A DNA stretch of 64,000 nucleotides from Clostridium sp. CAG:678 (GCA_000431535.1 HF991822.1:77164-141163); one strand, 5' to 3'. Numbered from the stretch's first letter, positions 34,701 through 44,238 are shown. The notes: a model not told the origin generated them from the letters alone. Program-made: numbers and translations.

Positions 34701-36365
34701 ATGGAATTAAACGGCTCGCAGATCGTTCTGGAAGTTTTAAAGGAACAGGGCGTTGATACGGTTTTCGGCTATCCCGGAGGCACGATTCTCAATATCTTTG
34801 ATGAGTTATATAAATACGGAGATACCTTTAAGCATATCCTTACCGCCCACGAGCAGGGTGCGTCCCATGCGGCGGACGGTTACGCAAGGGCAACCGGCAA
34901 GGTCGGCGTATGCTTTGCAACTTCCGGCCCCGGATCTACCAATCTTGTTACCGGCATCGCAACTGCGTATATGGATTCTATTCCAATGGTTGCCATTACC
35001 TGTAATGTGGGTACATCCATGATCGGCAGGGATTCTTTCCAGGAAGTGGATATCAAGGGCATTACAATGCCGATAACAAAGCATAATTTTATGGTGCGCA
35101 ATGTGGAAGAACTTGCGGATACCATCAGAAATGCGTTTCGGATCGCTATCAGCGGCAGAAAAGGACCCGTACTTGTGGATATTCCAAAGGATATTACTTC
35201 AGCAAAATGCGAGTACTATCCTGCGCCCAAACAGCAGCCGGATGCATTCGTTCACCCGAAAAACAAGTGTATAGACCGCGCTGTGGAACTGCTTAAAAAC
35301 AGCAAAAAGCCGCTCATTTATCTTGGCGGCGGCGCCATTTCATCCAACAGCAGCAAAGAGATCAGGGAATTCGCCGAAAAACTGGACTGCCCTGTGGTTT
35401 CTTCCCTTATGGGTCTCGGTGCATTTGATCACAGCCATGAACTTTATGTTGGCCTGATCGGTATGCACGGCAGGTTTGAATCCAATAAGGCTGCCGCGCA
35501 GTGTGATGTGCTGATCGCCTGCGGCGCCAGATTTTCGGACAGAGTTGCCGGCAACAGACTGAAATTTGCTCCGAAAGCGGATGTTATACATATTGATATT
35601 GATCCGGCGGAAATGGATAAAAATGTTTATTCAGACTGCCATTTAAGAGGCGATCTGAAAGAAGTTCTGCCGCTTTTGACCAAGGCGCTGAATCAGAATG
35701 ACCATTCAGACTGGAAAGAGGAGATCAACAGCTGGAAACGTCCGTTTGTGCAGAATCAGATCGGGGATTATGTAAATCCGCAGAAACTCATCGAGTTCGT
35801 TGATGAAAATACGCCGGATGATGCGATCGTGGTTACCGATGTTGGTCAGCACCAGCTGTGGGCTGCGCAGTTCTATAAATTCCGTCAGCCGCGTACAATG
35901 CTTACAAGCGGCGGTCTTGGAACTATGGGCTATTCCATGGGCGCTGCCATGGGCGCCGCATTCGGCTGCCCGCAAAAGAAAGTAGTTCTTTTTGCCGGCG
36001 ACGGCGGTTTCCATATGAATTTGAACGAACTTGCAACTATGGCGTCCTATAATATACCGGTCGTTATGTTTATTATGAACAATAAGGTGCTCGGTATGGT
36101 GCGCCAGTGGCAGAAACTGTTTTACGGAAACCGGTTTGCGGATACGGATCCGAACAGAAAAACGGATTTCGTAAAAGTGGCAGAGGCGTTCGGGATCAAA
36201 GGTCTCCGGTTGGAAAATAATGACCAGATCGAAAGCGTTGTAAAAGAAGCGCTCGAATATCAGGGGCCGATCCTTGTTGACTGCCGTATTTCTCCGGATT
36301 CAAACGTGCTTCCGATGATCCCGCCCGGCGGCTCATCAGATGATATTATTATGAATTTTAATTGA
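34701..36365 (+). CDS. ilvB: Acetolactate synthase, large (catalytic) subunit
   Basis: Condenses two pyruvates, or pyruvate and 2-oxobutyrate, first step of valine and isoleucine synthesis, with thiamine diphosphate and FAD. 554 residues. FGYPGGTIL near residue 25, catalytic Glu51 in AHEQGASH, and the ThDP-binding GDGGFHMNLNEL...IMNN near residue 430-460 are intact. Being paired with the small subunit marks it as the anabolic AHAS, not the catabolic ALS. Ribosome site GGAGGG 7 bases before the ATG. First gene of an ilv-leu operon. Confidence 0.97.
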   Translation: MELNGSQIVLEVLKEQGVDTVFGYPGGTILNIFDELYKYGDTFKHILTAHEQGASHAADGYARATGKVGVCFATSGPGSTNLVTGIATAYMDSIPMVAITCNVGTSMIGRDSFQEVDIKGITMPITKHNFMVRNVEELADTIRNAFRIAISGRKGPVLVDIPKDITSAKCEYYPAPKQQPDAFVHPKNKCIDRAVELLKNSKKPLIYLGGGAISSNSSKEIREFAEKLDCPVVSSLMGLGAFDHSHELYVGLIGMHGRFESNKAAAQCDVLIACGARFSDRVAGNRLKFAPKADVIHIDIDPAEMDKNVYSDCHLRGDLKEVLPLLTKALNQNDHSDWKEEINSWKRPFVQNQIGDYVNPQKLIEFVDENTPDDAIVVTDVGQHQLWAAQFYKFRQPRTMLTSGGLGTMGYSMGAAMGAAFGCPQKKVVLFAGDGGFHMNLNELATMASYNIPVVMFIMNNKVLGMVRQWQKLFYGNRFADTDPNRKTDFVKVAEAFGIKGLRLENNDQIESVVKEALEYQGPILVDCRISPDSNVLPMIPPGGSSDDIIMNFN

Positions 36366-36381
36366 TGCGGAGGGAGTTTAA

Positions 36382-36888
36382 ATGATCGAAAAACTTACTT
36401 TTTCCGTTCTTGTGGATAACCAGAGCGGTGTTTTGCAGCGTGTGGCAAGCCTTTTCAGCCGAAGGGGATATAATATCAATTCGCTGACGGTTAGTGAAAC
36501 GGAAGACCCTGCGTTTTCCAGAATGACGGTTGTGTCTGAAGCGGATCAAGATATGGCGCGCCAGATCGAGATGCAGCTTTTAAAACTGGAAATCGTTAAA
36601 AAAGTAGAACTTTTAACGGATCAGAACTCCGTTTCCTCTGAACTTCTGCTCATTAAAGTGCGGGCAAAAGGGATTGAAAAGAAAAACGCCCTGCTTGAGA
36701 TCAACAGAAAATACGGCGCAAGAATCGTGGATGTTACGCTGGAAAGTTTCACACTGGAACTTACGGGCAGACCGGATACGATCGATGAGTTTATCGGCGC
36801 CGTTTCCGATTTCGGAATCATTGAAATGGCAAGAACAGGTGAAACCTCGCTGGAAAGAGGTTCGGAATCCTTTTCCGAAGATCTTTAA
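36382..36888 (+). CDS. ilvN: Acetolactate synthase, small (regulatory) subunit
   Basis: Raises AHAS activity and gives feedback by valine. 168 residues, the normal length for the IlvH type. ACT domain at residues 1-~75 (TFSVLVDNQSGVLQRVASLFSRRGYNI), then the C-terminal ALS_ss_C domain with the DVTLESFTLELTGRPDTIDEF stretch around residues 113-135. GGAGGG precedes the ATG, 16 bases after ilvB. Confidence 0.96.
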   Translation: MIEKLTFSVLVDNQSGVLQRVASLFSRRGYNINSLTVSETEDPAFSRMTVVSEADQDMARQIEMQLLKLEIVKKVELLTDQNSVSSELLLIKVRAKGIEKKNALLEINRKYGARIVDVTLESFTLELTGRPDTIDEFIGAVSDFGIIEMARTGETSLERGSESFSEDL

Positions 36889-36949
36889 TGCAATCGGCTT
36901 ACGCCGTGCCCTTATATAGGGAAAATCAATCAGAAAACAGGTGATGCAA

Positions 36950-38209
36950 ATGGGAATGACAATGACGCAAAAGATCCTTGCAGACCATGCGGGTCTCGCA
37001 AGCGTTACTGCCGGTCAGCTGATCAACGCAAAACTGGATATGGTGCTCGGCAATGACGTTACTTCACCCGTAGCGATCAATGTTATGGAAAAATACGGCA
37101 AGGATAAAATTTTTGATAAAACAAGGATCTCTCTTGTTATGGATCACTTTACTCCAAACAAGGATATCCAGTCTGCGCAAAACTGCAAGCAGGTCCGGGA
37201 GTTCGCCTCCCGCCACGGGATCCTGCATTATTATGATGTCGGCAAAATGGGGATTGAGCATGCCCTTCTGCCGGAGCAGGGAATCGTTACCTGCGGCGAC
37301 TGCGTTATCGGCGCGGACAGCCATACCTGCACATACGGCGCGCTCGGCGCTTTCTCAACGGGTGTTGGTTCCACGGATATGGCCGCCGGCATGATCAGCG
37401 GCATGGCGTGGTTTAAAGTGCCATCCGCAATAAAAGTAATCATAACGGGGGAAAAGCCGGAATATATCTGCGGTAAGGATGTTATTTTGAATATCATCGG
37501 CAGGATCGGTGTGGACGGCGCACTGTATAAGAGCCTGGAATTCACCGGCGACGGCATTAAAAATCTTTCCATGGATGACCGCCTTACGATTTCCAACATG
37601 GCAATCGAGTGCGGCGCCAAAAACGGCATCTTCCCGGTGGATGATGTTACGCTTGCTTATGTAAAGGGAAGAGCAGAACGCCCCTATAAGATCTATGAGG
37701 CGGATGAAGATGCTGAATATGAAAGCACAATTACGGTTGATCTCAGCACACTGCGCCCGACGGTTGCGTTCCCGCATCTTCCGGAAAATACCAAAACAAT
37801 AGACGAAGTGCCGGAGATTAAGATCGATCAGGTCGTTATTGGCTCCTGCACAAACGGCAGAATGGAAGATATGCGCATGGCGGCTTCTATTCTGAAAGGC
37901 AAAAAAGTGGCAGACGGCGTTCGTGTAATCGTAATCCCCGCCACACAACAGATCTATTTAGACTGCATTAAAGAGGGCATCACAGAGATCTTTATTGAGG
38001 CCGGCGCGATCGTTTCCACGCCCACCTGCGGTCCCTGCCTCGGCGGTCACATGGGCATCCTTGCCAAAGGGGAGCGGGCAGTCTCCACTTCAAACAGAAA
38101 CTTTGTAGGCAGAATGGGTCATACACAGTCAGAGGTATATCTGGCGTCTCCGGCAGTTGCCGCCGCTTCTGCGGTTGCAGGATATATTGCAGACCCCGCC
38201 AAGATCTAA
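36950..38209 (+). CDS. leuC: 3-isopropylmalate dehydratase, large subunit
   Basis: Isomerises 2- to 3-isopropylmalate with a 4Fe-4S cluster, together with LeuD. 419 residues, the shorter clostridial/archaeal form rather than the ~466-residue enteric one. Cluster ligands are in IGSCTNGR (about residue 300) and TCGPCLGGH (about 360). ATG 36950 has AGGTGA 5 bases upstream; earlier in-frame GTG/ATG codons overlap that site. The archaeal-type form may also accept citramalate or homoaconitate-like substrates, so context (ilvBN) supports leucine. Confidence 0.93.
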   Translation: MGMTMTQKILADHAGLASVTAGQLINAKLDMVLGNDVTSPVAINVMEKYGKDKIFDKTRISLVMDHFTPNKDIQSAQNCKQVREFASRHGILHYYDVGKMGIEHALLPEQGIVTCGDCVIGADSHTCTYGALGAFSTGVGSTDMAAGMISGMAWFKVPSAIKVIITGEKPEYICGKDVILNIIGRIGVDGALYKSLEFTGDGIKNLSMDDRLTISNMAIECGAKNGIFPVDDVTLAYVKGRAERPYKIYEADEDAEYESTITVDLSTLRPTVAFPHLPENTKTIDEVPEIKIDQVVIGSCTNGRMEDMRMAASILKGKKVADGVRVIVIPATQQIYLDCIKEGITEIFIEAGAIVSTPTCGPCLGGHMGILAKGERAVSTSNRNFVGRMGHTQSEVYLASPAVAAASAVAGYIADPAKI

Positions 38210-38222
38210 GGAGGATAGCGTG

Positions 38223-38705
38223 ATGGATAAAGCAAAGGGCACAGTTCATAAATTCGGCGATAACGTGGATACAGACGTTATTATTCCCGCGCGTTACCTG
38301 AACAAGAGCGATGACGCGTGGCTTGCTTCCCATTGTATGGAAGATATAGATAACGAGTTTGTTCATCAGGTTAAGCCTGGCGATATTATGGTTGCCGGCG
38401 CAAACTTCGGCTGCGGCTCGTCCAGGGAACATGCCCCCATTGCCATTAAGGCAAGCGGCATTTCCTGCGTGATCGCCTCTACGTTTGCCCGCATTTTTTA
38501 TAGAAATGCAATCAATATCGGGCTTGCTATTCTGGAATGTGACGAGGCGTCTAAAGAGATTCAAAACGGTGATGTTGTGGAAGTGGATTTCAATACCGGC
38601 GTGATCACTGATGTTACCCTCGGAAAAACATTTCAGGCGCAGCCGTTTCCGGAATTTATTCAAAATATAATCGCAAAGGGCGGTTTGCTGAATTCTATAG
38701 GATGA
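38223..38705 (+). CDS. leuD: 3-isopropylmalate dehydratase, small subunit
   Basis: Second subunit of the isomerase. 160 residues. The swivelling domain has [16 protein letters not shown] at the N-terminus and the substrate loop [14 protein letters not shown] near residue 60-73. AAGGAGG lies 6-8 bases before ATG 38223. A GTG one codon earlier is also possible. leuA, leuB, ilvC and ilvD are not in this window, so the pathway must be completed elsewhere. Confidence 0.95.
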   Translation: MDKAKGTVHKFGDNVDTDVIIPARYLNKSDDAWLASHCMEDIDNEFVHQVKPGDIMVAGANFGCGSSREHAPIAIKASGISCVIASTFARIFYRNAINIGLAILECDEASKEIQNGDVVEVDFNTGVITDVTLGKTFQAQPFPEFIQNIIAKGGLLNSIG

Positions 38706-38723
38706 TCAGAGGTTTTTTACGGC

Positions 38724-39158
38724 ATGACACTTTTAATTGATGACGAATTACTTCAAAAATGCGGCGGAGGATCGTCAGAATATTGGTTTTCCTACGGCGA
38801 CTATACCATTAAAAATATTTCCGAACTGGATGAGATGGATAAACCCGATGATGTCGGTCAGACGGCTTATTTTGTTTCTCTCGGTTTGATACCGTTCGTT
38901 TCGGTCAGCAACGAAGAGGTGATGCGCGCGTTCGTAAAACAGCGCGGTTCCGCCAAACTCAACGGCATACTTCAAAAAGTGCATTCAGATGATTTTATTG
39001 AAACGTTCTGGAAGTATTTTAACGCTTATCCGGAACTGAAAGAAGGGCTTGTGGAGTTCGGCGATCAGTTCATTGTGCATAAACTGATTGAATGGTGCAA
39101 AGAAAACAATATAAATTATGAACTCAGCGAGAATATTCAAAACATATCGGTTCATTAA
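38724..39158 (+). CDS. Uncharacterised 144-residue protein
   Basis: I do not recognise this protein with confidence. It is soluble, acidic and without signal or membrane segment. The C-terminal half (FIETFWKYFNAYPELKEGLV...LIEWCKENNINYE) faintly recalls the UPF0158 pattern. It starts 18 bases after leuD with only a weak ribosome site, and is followed at once by a hairpin lacking its T-run (see 39165). It was probably transcribed with the ilv-leu genes. Composition is like its neighbours. Confidence 0.6.
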   Translation: MTLLIDDELLQKCGGGSSEYWFSYGDYTIKNISELDEMDKPDDVGQTAYFVSLGLIPFVSVSNEEVMRAFVKQRGSAKLNGILQKVHSDDFIETFWKYFNAYPELKEGLVEFGDQFIVHKLIEWCKENNINYELSENIQNISVH

Positions 39159-39186
39159 AAAAACGGCGCTTTATAACAAGCGCCGT

Positions 39187-39457
39187 CAGCGTGTAGAAAA
39201 AGGTGTAAATATAGAAAAATGAGCAGTCCTACACGCTGAGGAGACTTCGAGAAATCGAGCAGGATTTAGCCTTTTGCGAGGGAGGACGTACATAGGTACC
39301 CCTTATCGGGGTCCCCAAAAAGTTTTACAACTTTTTGGGGAGAGGAGGCACAGCGGAACGAATAAGACCTGCCGCTTGAGGCAGGGCGAATGATATGCAG
39401 CTTGTGCCGACGAGGCAGAAAGCGCAAAAAACCGCACAATTGTGCGGTTTTATTCTT
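39187..39457 (+). ncRNA. Putative structured RNA / small element in the ilv-leu 3' region
   Basis: By eye, in order: CAGCGTGTAG / CTACACGCTG (39187-39196 / 39229-39238); a closing stem TTTTGCG / CGCAAAA (39272-39278 / 39423-39429) that encloses ACCCC / GGGGT (39298-39302 / 39308-39312), a 12-bp stem CCCCAAAAAGTT / AACTTTTTGGGG with loop TTAC (39313-39340), GGCACA / TGTGCC (39347-39352 / 39403-39408) around CCTGCC / GGCAGG (39368-39373 / 39380-39385); and a terminator (39428-39451). All arms are perfect complements. No frame on either strand looks coding. No clear promoter, so read-through from upstream is likely. From memory, similar blocks recur in gut Clostridia, but I cannot confirm this. 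Confidence 0.5.
39428..39457 (+). terminator. Terminator at the end of the structured element
   Basis: Perfect palindrome, stem AAAACCGCACAA / TTGTGCGGTTTT (39428-39451), then a T-rich stretch. Confidence 0.8.
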
Positions 39458-39699
39458 TTCTAAGTTCTGTCCTATGGAAACGATTTTATGATTGACATTT
39501 ATGTGCAAGAAAACAAAATCTATTTTCAATTTCCGATTTGCACGTTCCTGCCGACTTTATCGACAGTCTGAGGGCGCTTTATAACAAGCGCCGTTTTTTA
39601 TGCTGTTGCGTTTCCCGGTTATGAAAACATGCTCAGAGCGCGGTTGTTTTTATTTGCATATCCCTATTTTATATGTTATACTTTTAAAAGGATTTAGAT
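39458..39699. other. Remainder of the intergenic region
   Basis: Between the element's terminator and the peptidase gene. It contains a weak TTGACA (39493 region) without a matching -10, an inverted GTGCAA/TTGCAC pair, the second terminator copy (39573-39599) and AT-rich sequence. I see no gene. Confidence 0.5.
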
Positions 39700-40185
39700 T
39701 TGTTCGGGGGTCTTGCTTTGGCGGGTCATGAAAACTTAAAAACCATTAAAGAAGCTGTGGAAAAAAACGGCATATATTCCGGCCTTACAAGCGGCACTTC
39801 CATGGAACCGCTGATTCATAATCAGAAAGATACCATTATCGTTGTCAGACCGCAGGGCAGGCTTAAAAAATATGATATTCCCGTGTATATTTCCGAATCG
39901 GGGAAGTATATTATGCACCGTGTGGTCAAAGTGTGCAGTGATCATTATGTGATTGTGGGTGATAATCTGCTTACAAAAGAGTATGTTACGGATGACAGGA
40001 TCATCGGTGTTTTAAGAGGCTTTTATAAAAACGGCAAAAAGTATATAGATCTTGAAAACAACCGTTTCTATAAACTGTATTCCAGAATCTGGGTCGCGTT
40101 TTTGCCGCTCCGTCCCCTGTATTGTTATCCGAAACGCGCGTTCAACAAGATAAAAAGAATGTTAAAGCGAGGTAGAAACGGTTGA
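39700..40185 (+). CDS. S24/S26-family (signal-peptidase-like) protein
   Basis: A 161-residue member of the signal peptidase/LexA fold. The nucleophile motif is GTSMEPLI (Ser34) and the likely general base is His73 in IMHRVV, the Ser-His pair of SipW/archaeal-type signal peptidases rather than Ser-Lys. A hydrophobic stretch (IWVAFLPLRPLYCY) near the C-terminus may touch the membrane. Start is TTG: 39700 (AAAAGG 8 bases upstream) or 39718 (GGGGG 7 bases upstream); both fit. It overlaps the ABC exporter gene by 4 bases. Such pairs often process and export a peptide, but no precursor gene is visible. Confidence 0.75.
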   Translation: MFGGLALAGHENLKTIKEAVEKNGIYSGLTSGTSMEPLIHNQKDTIIVVRPQGRLKKYDIPVYISESGKYIMHRVVKVCSDHYVIVGDNLLTKEYVTDDRIIGVLRGFYKNGKKYIDLENNRFYKLYSRIWVAFLPLRPLYCYPKRAFNKIKRMLKRGRNG

Positions 40186-41906
40186 ATGATACTGTAACGA
40201 ACCGAAAAATAAAAAAGAGCGATCTTACCGCGCTGAAATGGCTGATGAAAATCGGCAAAAAGCAGTTGTGGCGCATAGCAGTGATCATGGCTGCAAATAT
40301 TGTTTGGGCAAGCCTTTCCGTGGTTTTTGCGAATTTTTCAAAAAATGTGATAGACGGCGCTGTGGAATACCGGGATATCCACTATGTGATCCGCTATGCC
40401 GTCGCGCTGTTTTGCATCATTATGCTGCAGCTCCTGCTCAGTTTGTTCAGCAACAGCATGTCAGAGCGATGCCGCGGCAGGCTGGATATTGATTACAGAA
40501 AATATATCCTGAATGAGATCATGAAAAAAGATTATTCCAAGATCACTTCTTATCATACAGGAGAACTCCAGAACAGATTGTTTAACGATATTACCGTGGT
40601 GACGGACGGTATCACCACCATTGTGCCGAATTCCACTTTTTATATTGTAAAACTGCTTTGCGCGTTCATCTATCTTGTTGTGATCAGCAGGATCTTTGCT
40701 CTTGTTTTCCTCGCCGGTGGCATTTTTGTGCTGATCTGCATGAGCATTTTCAGAAAACCGCTGAAAAAGTTGCATAAACAAGTGCAGGAAACAGAGGGCG
40801 CCACGCGTTCTTTCTTTCAGGAATCCATTATCAATCTGCTTGTGGTGAAATCGTTTTCCGCAGAAAAGCGCATATCCGAGGAGGCGGATGTGCTTCAGGA
40901 AAAAAACTATAAGGCAAGAATGAAACGCAGGTTTATGAATATTGCCTCCAACGCCGGTATCTCAACCGTTTTTAATATCGGTTACGTGTTTGCGCTGGCA
41001 TACGGCGCACTCGGTCTGCTTGGTATCGGCGGAATCAGTATGACTTACGGCACGGTTACTGCCATGCTGCAACTGGTTAACCAGGTGCAGGGCCCGTTTG
41101 CGAGCCTTTCGTCGATCTTCCCCAAAATATATACGGTGGTCGCCTCTGCCGAACGGCTTATGGAGATCGCGAATCTGCCGGATGAACGGGAGACCAACGA
41201 AAAAGATATAGATGTTAAAGCTACATACGACCAGCTTCGCTCGATTTCGTTTAAGGATATCACATTCAAATATGACCGTGATCTAATTCTGGATGATACG
41301 TCTTTAACCGTTCAGAAAGGTGATTTTATTGCGATCACCGGTATCTCCGGTATCGGCAAAAGCACACTGCTCAAACTTCTGCTCGGCGTTTTAAATGTGC
41401 AAAGCGGCAGCATTTCACTGGAACTGAGCGGCGGCAGCCTTCCGGTCGATAAGCATACAAGGCGGCTGTTTTCCTATGTTCCGCAGGGCAATATGCTGCT
41501 TTCCGGCACGATACGGGATAATTTAACATTTATCCATCCCGACGTTACCGAGGAGGAGATCCAAAACGCCATCCATATTTCCTGCGCGGACAAATTTATT
41601 CAGGAACTGCCGCAGGGGATCGATACCGTTATAGGGGAAAAAGGGCTTGGCCTTTCAGAAGGGCAGATCCAGCGCCTTGCCATTGCAAGATCCATGCTCA
41701 GTGAATCCCCGGTGCTCCTTTTGGATGAGGCAACTTCCGCTCTGGATGAAGAAACTGAAAGGGCGTTTCTTACCAATCTAAAAAAGATGAAAAACGTTAC
41801 CTGCATTATCGTCAGCCATAAAAAAGCTGCCCTGCAGATTTGCAATAAACATGTGCGCATCGAAAACGCCAAAATTATCAGCGAGGTGAATGAATATGCT
41901 GACTGA
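40182..41906 (+). CDS. ABC exporter, fused membrane and ATPase domains
   Basis: A 574-residue half-transporter of the lipid A/peptide/multidrug exporter class. Six membrane helices at ~30-320, then the nucleotide-binding domain with Walker A GISGIGKST, signature LSEGQIQRLAIARS (note LSEGQ in place of LSGGQ) and Walker B VLLLDEATSALD. It works as a homodimer unless a partner lies elsewhere. Start TTG 40182 overlaps the peptidase gene stop and has GAGGT about 8 bases upstream. There is no C39 peptidase domain, which may be why a separate S24/S26 peptidase is coupled to it. Substrate unknown. Confidence 0.88.
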   Translation: MNDTVTNRKIKKSDLTALKWLMKIGKKQLWRIAVIMAANIVWASLSVVFANFSKNVIDGAVEYRDIHYVIRYAVALFCIIMLQLLLSLFSNSMSERCRGRLDIDYRKYILNEIMKKDYSKITSYHTGELQNRLFNDITVVTDGITTIVPNSTFYIVKLLCAFIYLVVISRIFALVFLAGGIFVLICMSIFRKPLKKLHKQVQETEGATRSFFQESIINLLVVKSFSAEKRISEEADVLQEKNYKARMKRRFMNIASNAGISTVFNIGYVFALAYGALGLLGIGGISMTYGTVTAMLQLVNQVQGPFASLSSIFPKIYTVVASAERLMEIANLPDERETNEKDIDVKATYDQLRSISFKDITFKYDRDLILDDTSLTVQKGDFIAITGISGIGKSTLLKLLLGVLNVQSGSISLELSGGSLPVDKHTRRLFSYVPQGNMLLSGTIRDNLTFIHPDVTEEEIQNAIHISCADKFIQELPQGIDTVIGEKGLGLSEGQIQRLAIARSMLSESPVLLLDEATSALDEETERAFLTNLKKMKNVTCIIVSHKKAALQICNKHVRIENAKIISEVNEYAD

Positions 41907-43590
41907 ATTCGGAAAAAACATCCATAAAGAAAGTCCGCTTGCTGAGTATCCGCGCCCGCAGTTTGTCAGAAACAGCTACATAAATTTAAACGGCGTCTGG
42001 AAATGTGCGTTTACGGACAGTCATGATCTTCCAAAGCGCTTTTCAACGGATATTCTTGTGCCGTTTTCTCCCGAAACGCCGTTATCCGGCGTCGGCAGGG
42101 TCTTAAAGCCGTCTGAATATCTGCATTATGAAAAATCGTTTACTCTTCCGTCAGATTTCAATCAAGGCAGAGTGTTTCTTCATTTCGGCGCCGTGGACCA
42201 GATTGCGGATGTCTATATCAACGGCACGCTTGCCGGCTCCCACACCGGCGGTTATACGCCGTTTTCCTTTGAAATTACCGATCAGATCCGAGAGGGTGAA
42301 AACAGGATCCATGTTACCGTTCGGGATTATTCGGACACACGCGAGTATTCTCGCGGCAAGCAAAAGTTTCATCGCGGGCAGATCTGGTACAGCCCGCAGA
42401 GCGGCATCTGGCAAACGGTTTGGCTGGAAAGCACACCTAAAGAATATCTGCACAGCGTTCGCATCACGCCAGAATATGATTCGGAACAGGTGCGTTTTGA
42501 TTTTGATGCGGACTGCGAAGTCCTGACCGCTGTTTATGAGGGCGATACGCTGATTGCCGAAACAACGGGAAATGTGGTTAAACTTCCCAATTTTAAATCT
42601 TGGTCGCCGGAAAGTCCGTTTTTATATAATGTGGTTTTCACCTGCGGCAAAGACAGGGTCAAATCCTATTTCGGCATGCGTAAGTTCTCAACAGGCAAGG
42701 ATGAAAACGGCATTGAACGCCTGTTTTTGAATAATAAGCCTTATTTTCATAACGGCCTTTTGGATCAGGGCTATTATCCGGATGGATTTTTGACTCCGCC
42801 GTCCAACGAGGCTTTGGAATTTGACGTTAAAACCGTTAAGAACATGGGTTTTAATATGCTCAGAAAACATATCAAGATCGAACCGCTGCTCTGGTATCAT
42901 TACTGCGATGTGAACGGCATTCTCGTTTGGCAGGATATGGTAAACGGCGGCGGCAAGTACGGTCTGGAGATCAATGTGCTTCCCTTTATCGGCATCAACT
43001 TGGATGATACAAATTATAAAACATTCAAGCGCACAGACGCGTCCCAGCGCGAAAGTTATTACCGGGAACTGAAAGAAATGATTGATACGCTTTATAACTG
43101 CCCCTGCATTGCGCTTTGGGTGCCGTTTAACGAGGGCTGGGGCCAGTTTGACAGCGCTAAGGCTTACCGGTATATTAAAGAACTGGATCCGACCAGAACG
43201 GTCGATTCCGCGTCCGGCTGGCATGACCGCGGTGTTACGGATGTGATCTCCAAACACATCTATTTCACGCCGATCAAAGTGAAAAAAGGCGAAAAACCCT
43301 ATGTGCTTTCCGAGTTCGGCGGCTTTTCGCACCGTGTAAAAGGGCATACATTTAACGATAAAATGTTTGGCTATAAAATATATGGCACACCGGAGAGCCT
43401 TGCCAAAGCCTATAAAAAGACCTTTGAAAAAGTTATTATTCCACAGATCAAAACAGGGCTTTCGGCAACGGTTTATACGCAGTTGACGGATGTAGAAGAT
43501 GAACTCAACGGACTGCTTACTTATGACAGAAAAGTGCAGAAGATCCCTGCCGCTTTTTTAAGAAAAATCAATGAAAGGGTAAAATTATAA
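41896..43590 (+). CDS. Glycoside hydrolase family 2 enzyme, second copy
   Basis: A 564-residue cytoplasmic GH2 enzyme: sugar-binding domain (~1-180), immunoglobulin-like domain (~185-265), TIM barrel (~270-560). Acid/base Glu413 in [10 protein letters not shown] and nucleophile Glu473 in LSEFGG. It is related to the GH2 at 10140 (both end in a TYDRK motif) but clearly diverged. ATG 41896 has GAGGT 8 bases upstream; ATG 41890 would be too close. It overlaps the ABC gene by 11 bases, and its own stop overlaps the cyclophilin start. Substrate unknown; beta-galactosidase annotation would be a guess. Confidence 0.87.
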   Translation: MLTEFGKNIHKESPLAEYPRPQFVRNSYINLNGVWKCAFTDSHDLPKRFSTDILVPFSPETPLSGVGRVLKPSEYLHYEKSFTLPSDFNQGRVFLHFGAVDQIADVYINGTLAGSHTGGYTPFSFEITDQIREGENRIHVTVRDYSDTREYSRGKQKFHRGQIWYSPQSGIWQTVWLESTPKEYLHSVRITPEYDSEQVRFDFDADCEVLTAVYEGDTLIAETTGNVVKLPNFKSWSPESPFLYNVVFTCGKDRVKSYFGMRKFSTGKDENGIERLFLNNKPYFHNGLLDQGYYPDGFLTPPSNEALEFDVKTVKNMGFNMLRKHIKIEPLLWYHYCDVNGILVWQDMVNGGGKYGLEINVLPFIGINLDDTNYKTFKRTDASQRESYYRELKEMIDTLYNCPCIALWVPFNEGWGQFDSAKAYRYIKELDPTRTVDSASGWHDRGVTDVISKHIYFTPIKVKKGEKPYVLSEFGGFSHRVKGHTFNDKMFGYKIYGTPESLAKAYKKTFEKVIIPQIKTGLSATVYTQLTDVEDELNGLLTYDRKVQKIPAAFLRKINERVKL

Positions 43591-44174
43591 TGAATCAGTT
43601 GGCATTAAAGGACGGCGTAAAGGCCGTAATCAAAACCAATCGGGGAGATATGGAATTCGTCCTTTTCCCTCAAGTTGCGCCCAAAGCCGTAGAGAATTTT
43701 GTAACGCACTCCAAAAACGGCTATTATAACGGGCAGATCTTTCACAGGGTCATTCAGGATTTTATGATTCAAGGCGGCGATCCAACCGGTACGGGTATGG
43801 GCGGCGAATCTGTTTTCGGCAAAAATTTTGAAGATGAATTCAGTTTGGATGCGCGCAATTATTACGGTGCGCTTTCCATGGCAAATGCCGGGCCAAACAC
43901 AAACGGCAGTCAGTTTTTCATTGTGCAGGCAAAAAGCGTGCCGGAAAATCTGCTTTCACAGATGGAGCAGTTAACGGAAAACGGTTTTCCGCAGGAGGTA
44001 ATCGAAAATTATAAAACGGTTGGCGGCACGCCGTGGCTTGATTTCCACCACACGGTTTTCGGGCAGCTCATAAACGGCGCTGATGTTCTGGATTCCATTG
44101 CCGCTGTAAAATGCGGCGCAAACGATAAACCGTTGGATGATGTAATCATCAATGAAATCGTTGTAACAGAATAA
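43590..44174 (+). CDS. Cyclophilin-type peptidyl-prolyl cis-trans isomerase
   Basis: A 194-residue cytoplasmic cyclophilin. The active-site run [19 protein letters not shown] (Arg, Phe, Gln) and [14 protein letters not shown] are intact. A ~30-residue insert ([23 protein letters not shown]) before HHTVFGQ is typical for the Firmicute form. No signal peptide. TAATG overlap with the GH2 gene; the coupled run peptidase-ABC-GH2-cyclophilin suggests one mRNA. It catalyses proline isomerisation in folding. Confidence 0.93.
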   Translation: MNQLALKDGVKAVIKTNRGDMEFVLFPQVAPKAVENFVTHSKNGYYNGQIFHRVIQDFMIQGGDPTGTGMGGESVFGKNFEDEFSLDARNYYGALSMANAGPNTNGSQFFIVQAKSVPENLLSQMEQLTENGFPQEVIENYKTVGGTPWLDFHHTVFGQLINGADVLDSIAAVKCGANDKPLDDVIINEIVVTE

Positions 44175-44192
44175 TCGTTCTTACTTATCACG

Positions 44193-44222
44193 AAAGCGGC
44201 TGAAAATCAGCCGCTTTTTATT
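44193..44222 (+). terminator. Terminator after the cyclophilin gene
   Basis: Stem AAAGCGGCTGA / TCAGCCGCTTT (44193-44203 / 44207-44217), loop AAA, then T-run. Confidence 0.88.
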
Positions 44223-44238
44223 TTTTGTATAGTAATAT

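Larger units (their letters stand above)
39165..39594. repeat. Exact 22-bp direct repeat of a terminator hairpin flanking a 386-bp insert
   Basis: Copy 1 is 39165-39186 and copy 2 is 39573-39594. Both are identical over 22 bases and contain the stem GGCGCTT / AAGCGCC. The bases just outside differ on both sides. Only copy 2 is followed by a T-run (TTTTTT, 39594-39599); copy 1 runs straight into the insert. The simplest reading is that one terminator was split and duplicated when the segment 39187-39572 came in. Confidence 0.8.

Noticed and set aside
39266-39529. 87-codon leftward open frame inside the structured element
   Set aside because: It crosses several perfect stems and the terminator palindrome, has no ribosome site, and is best explained as a by-product of the structured sequence.
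39621-39731. 36-codon frame just before the S24/S26 peptidase, considered as a peptide precursor for the ABC exporter
   Set aside because: No ribosome site, overlap with the peptidase start region and no leader/core pattern.
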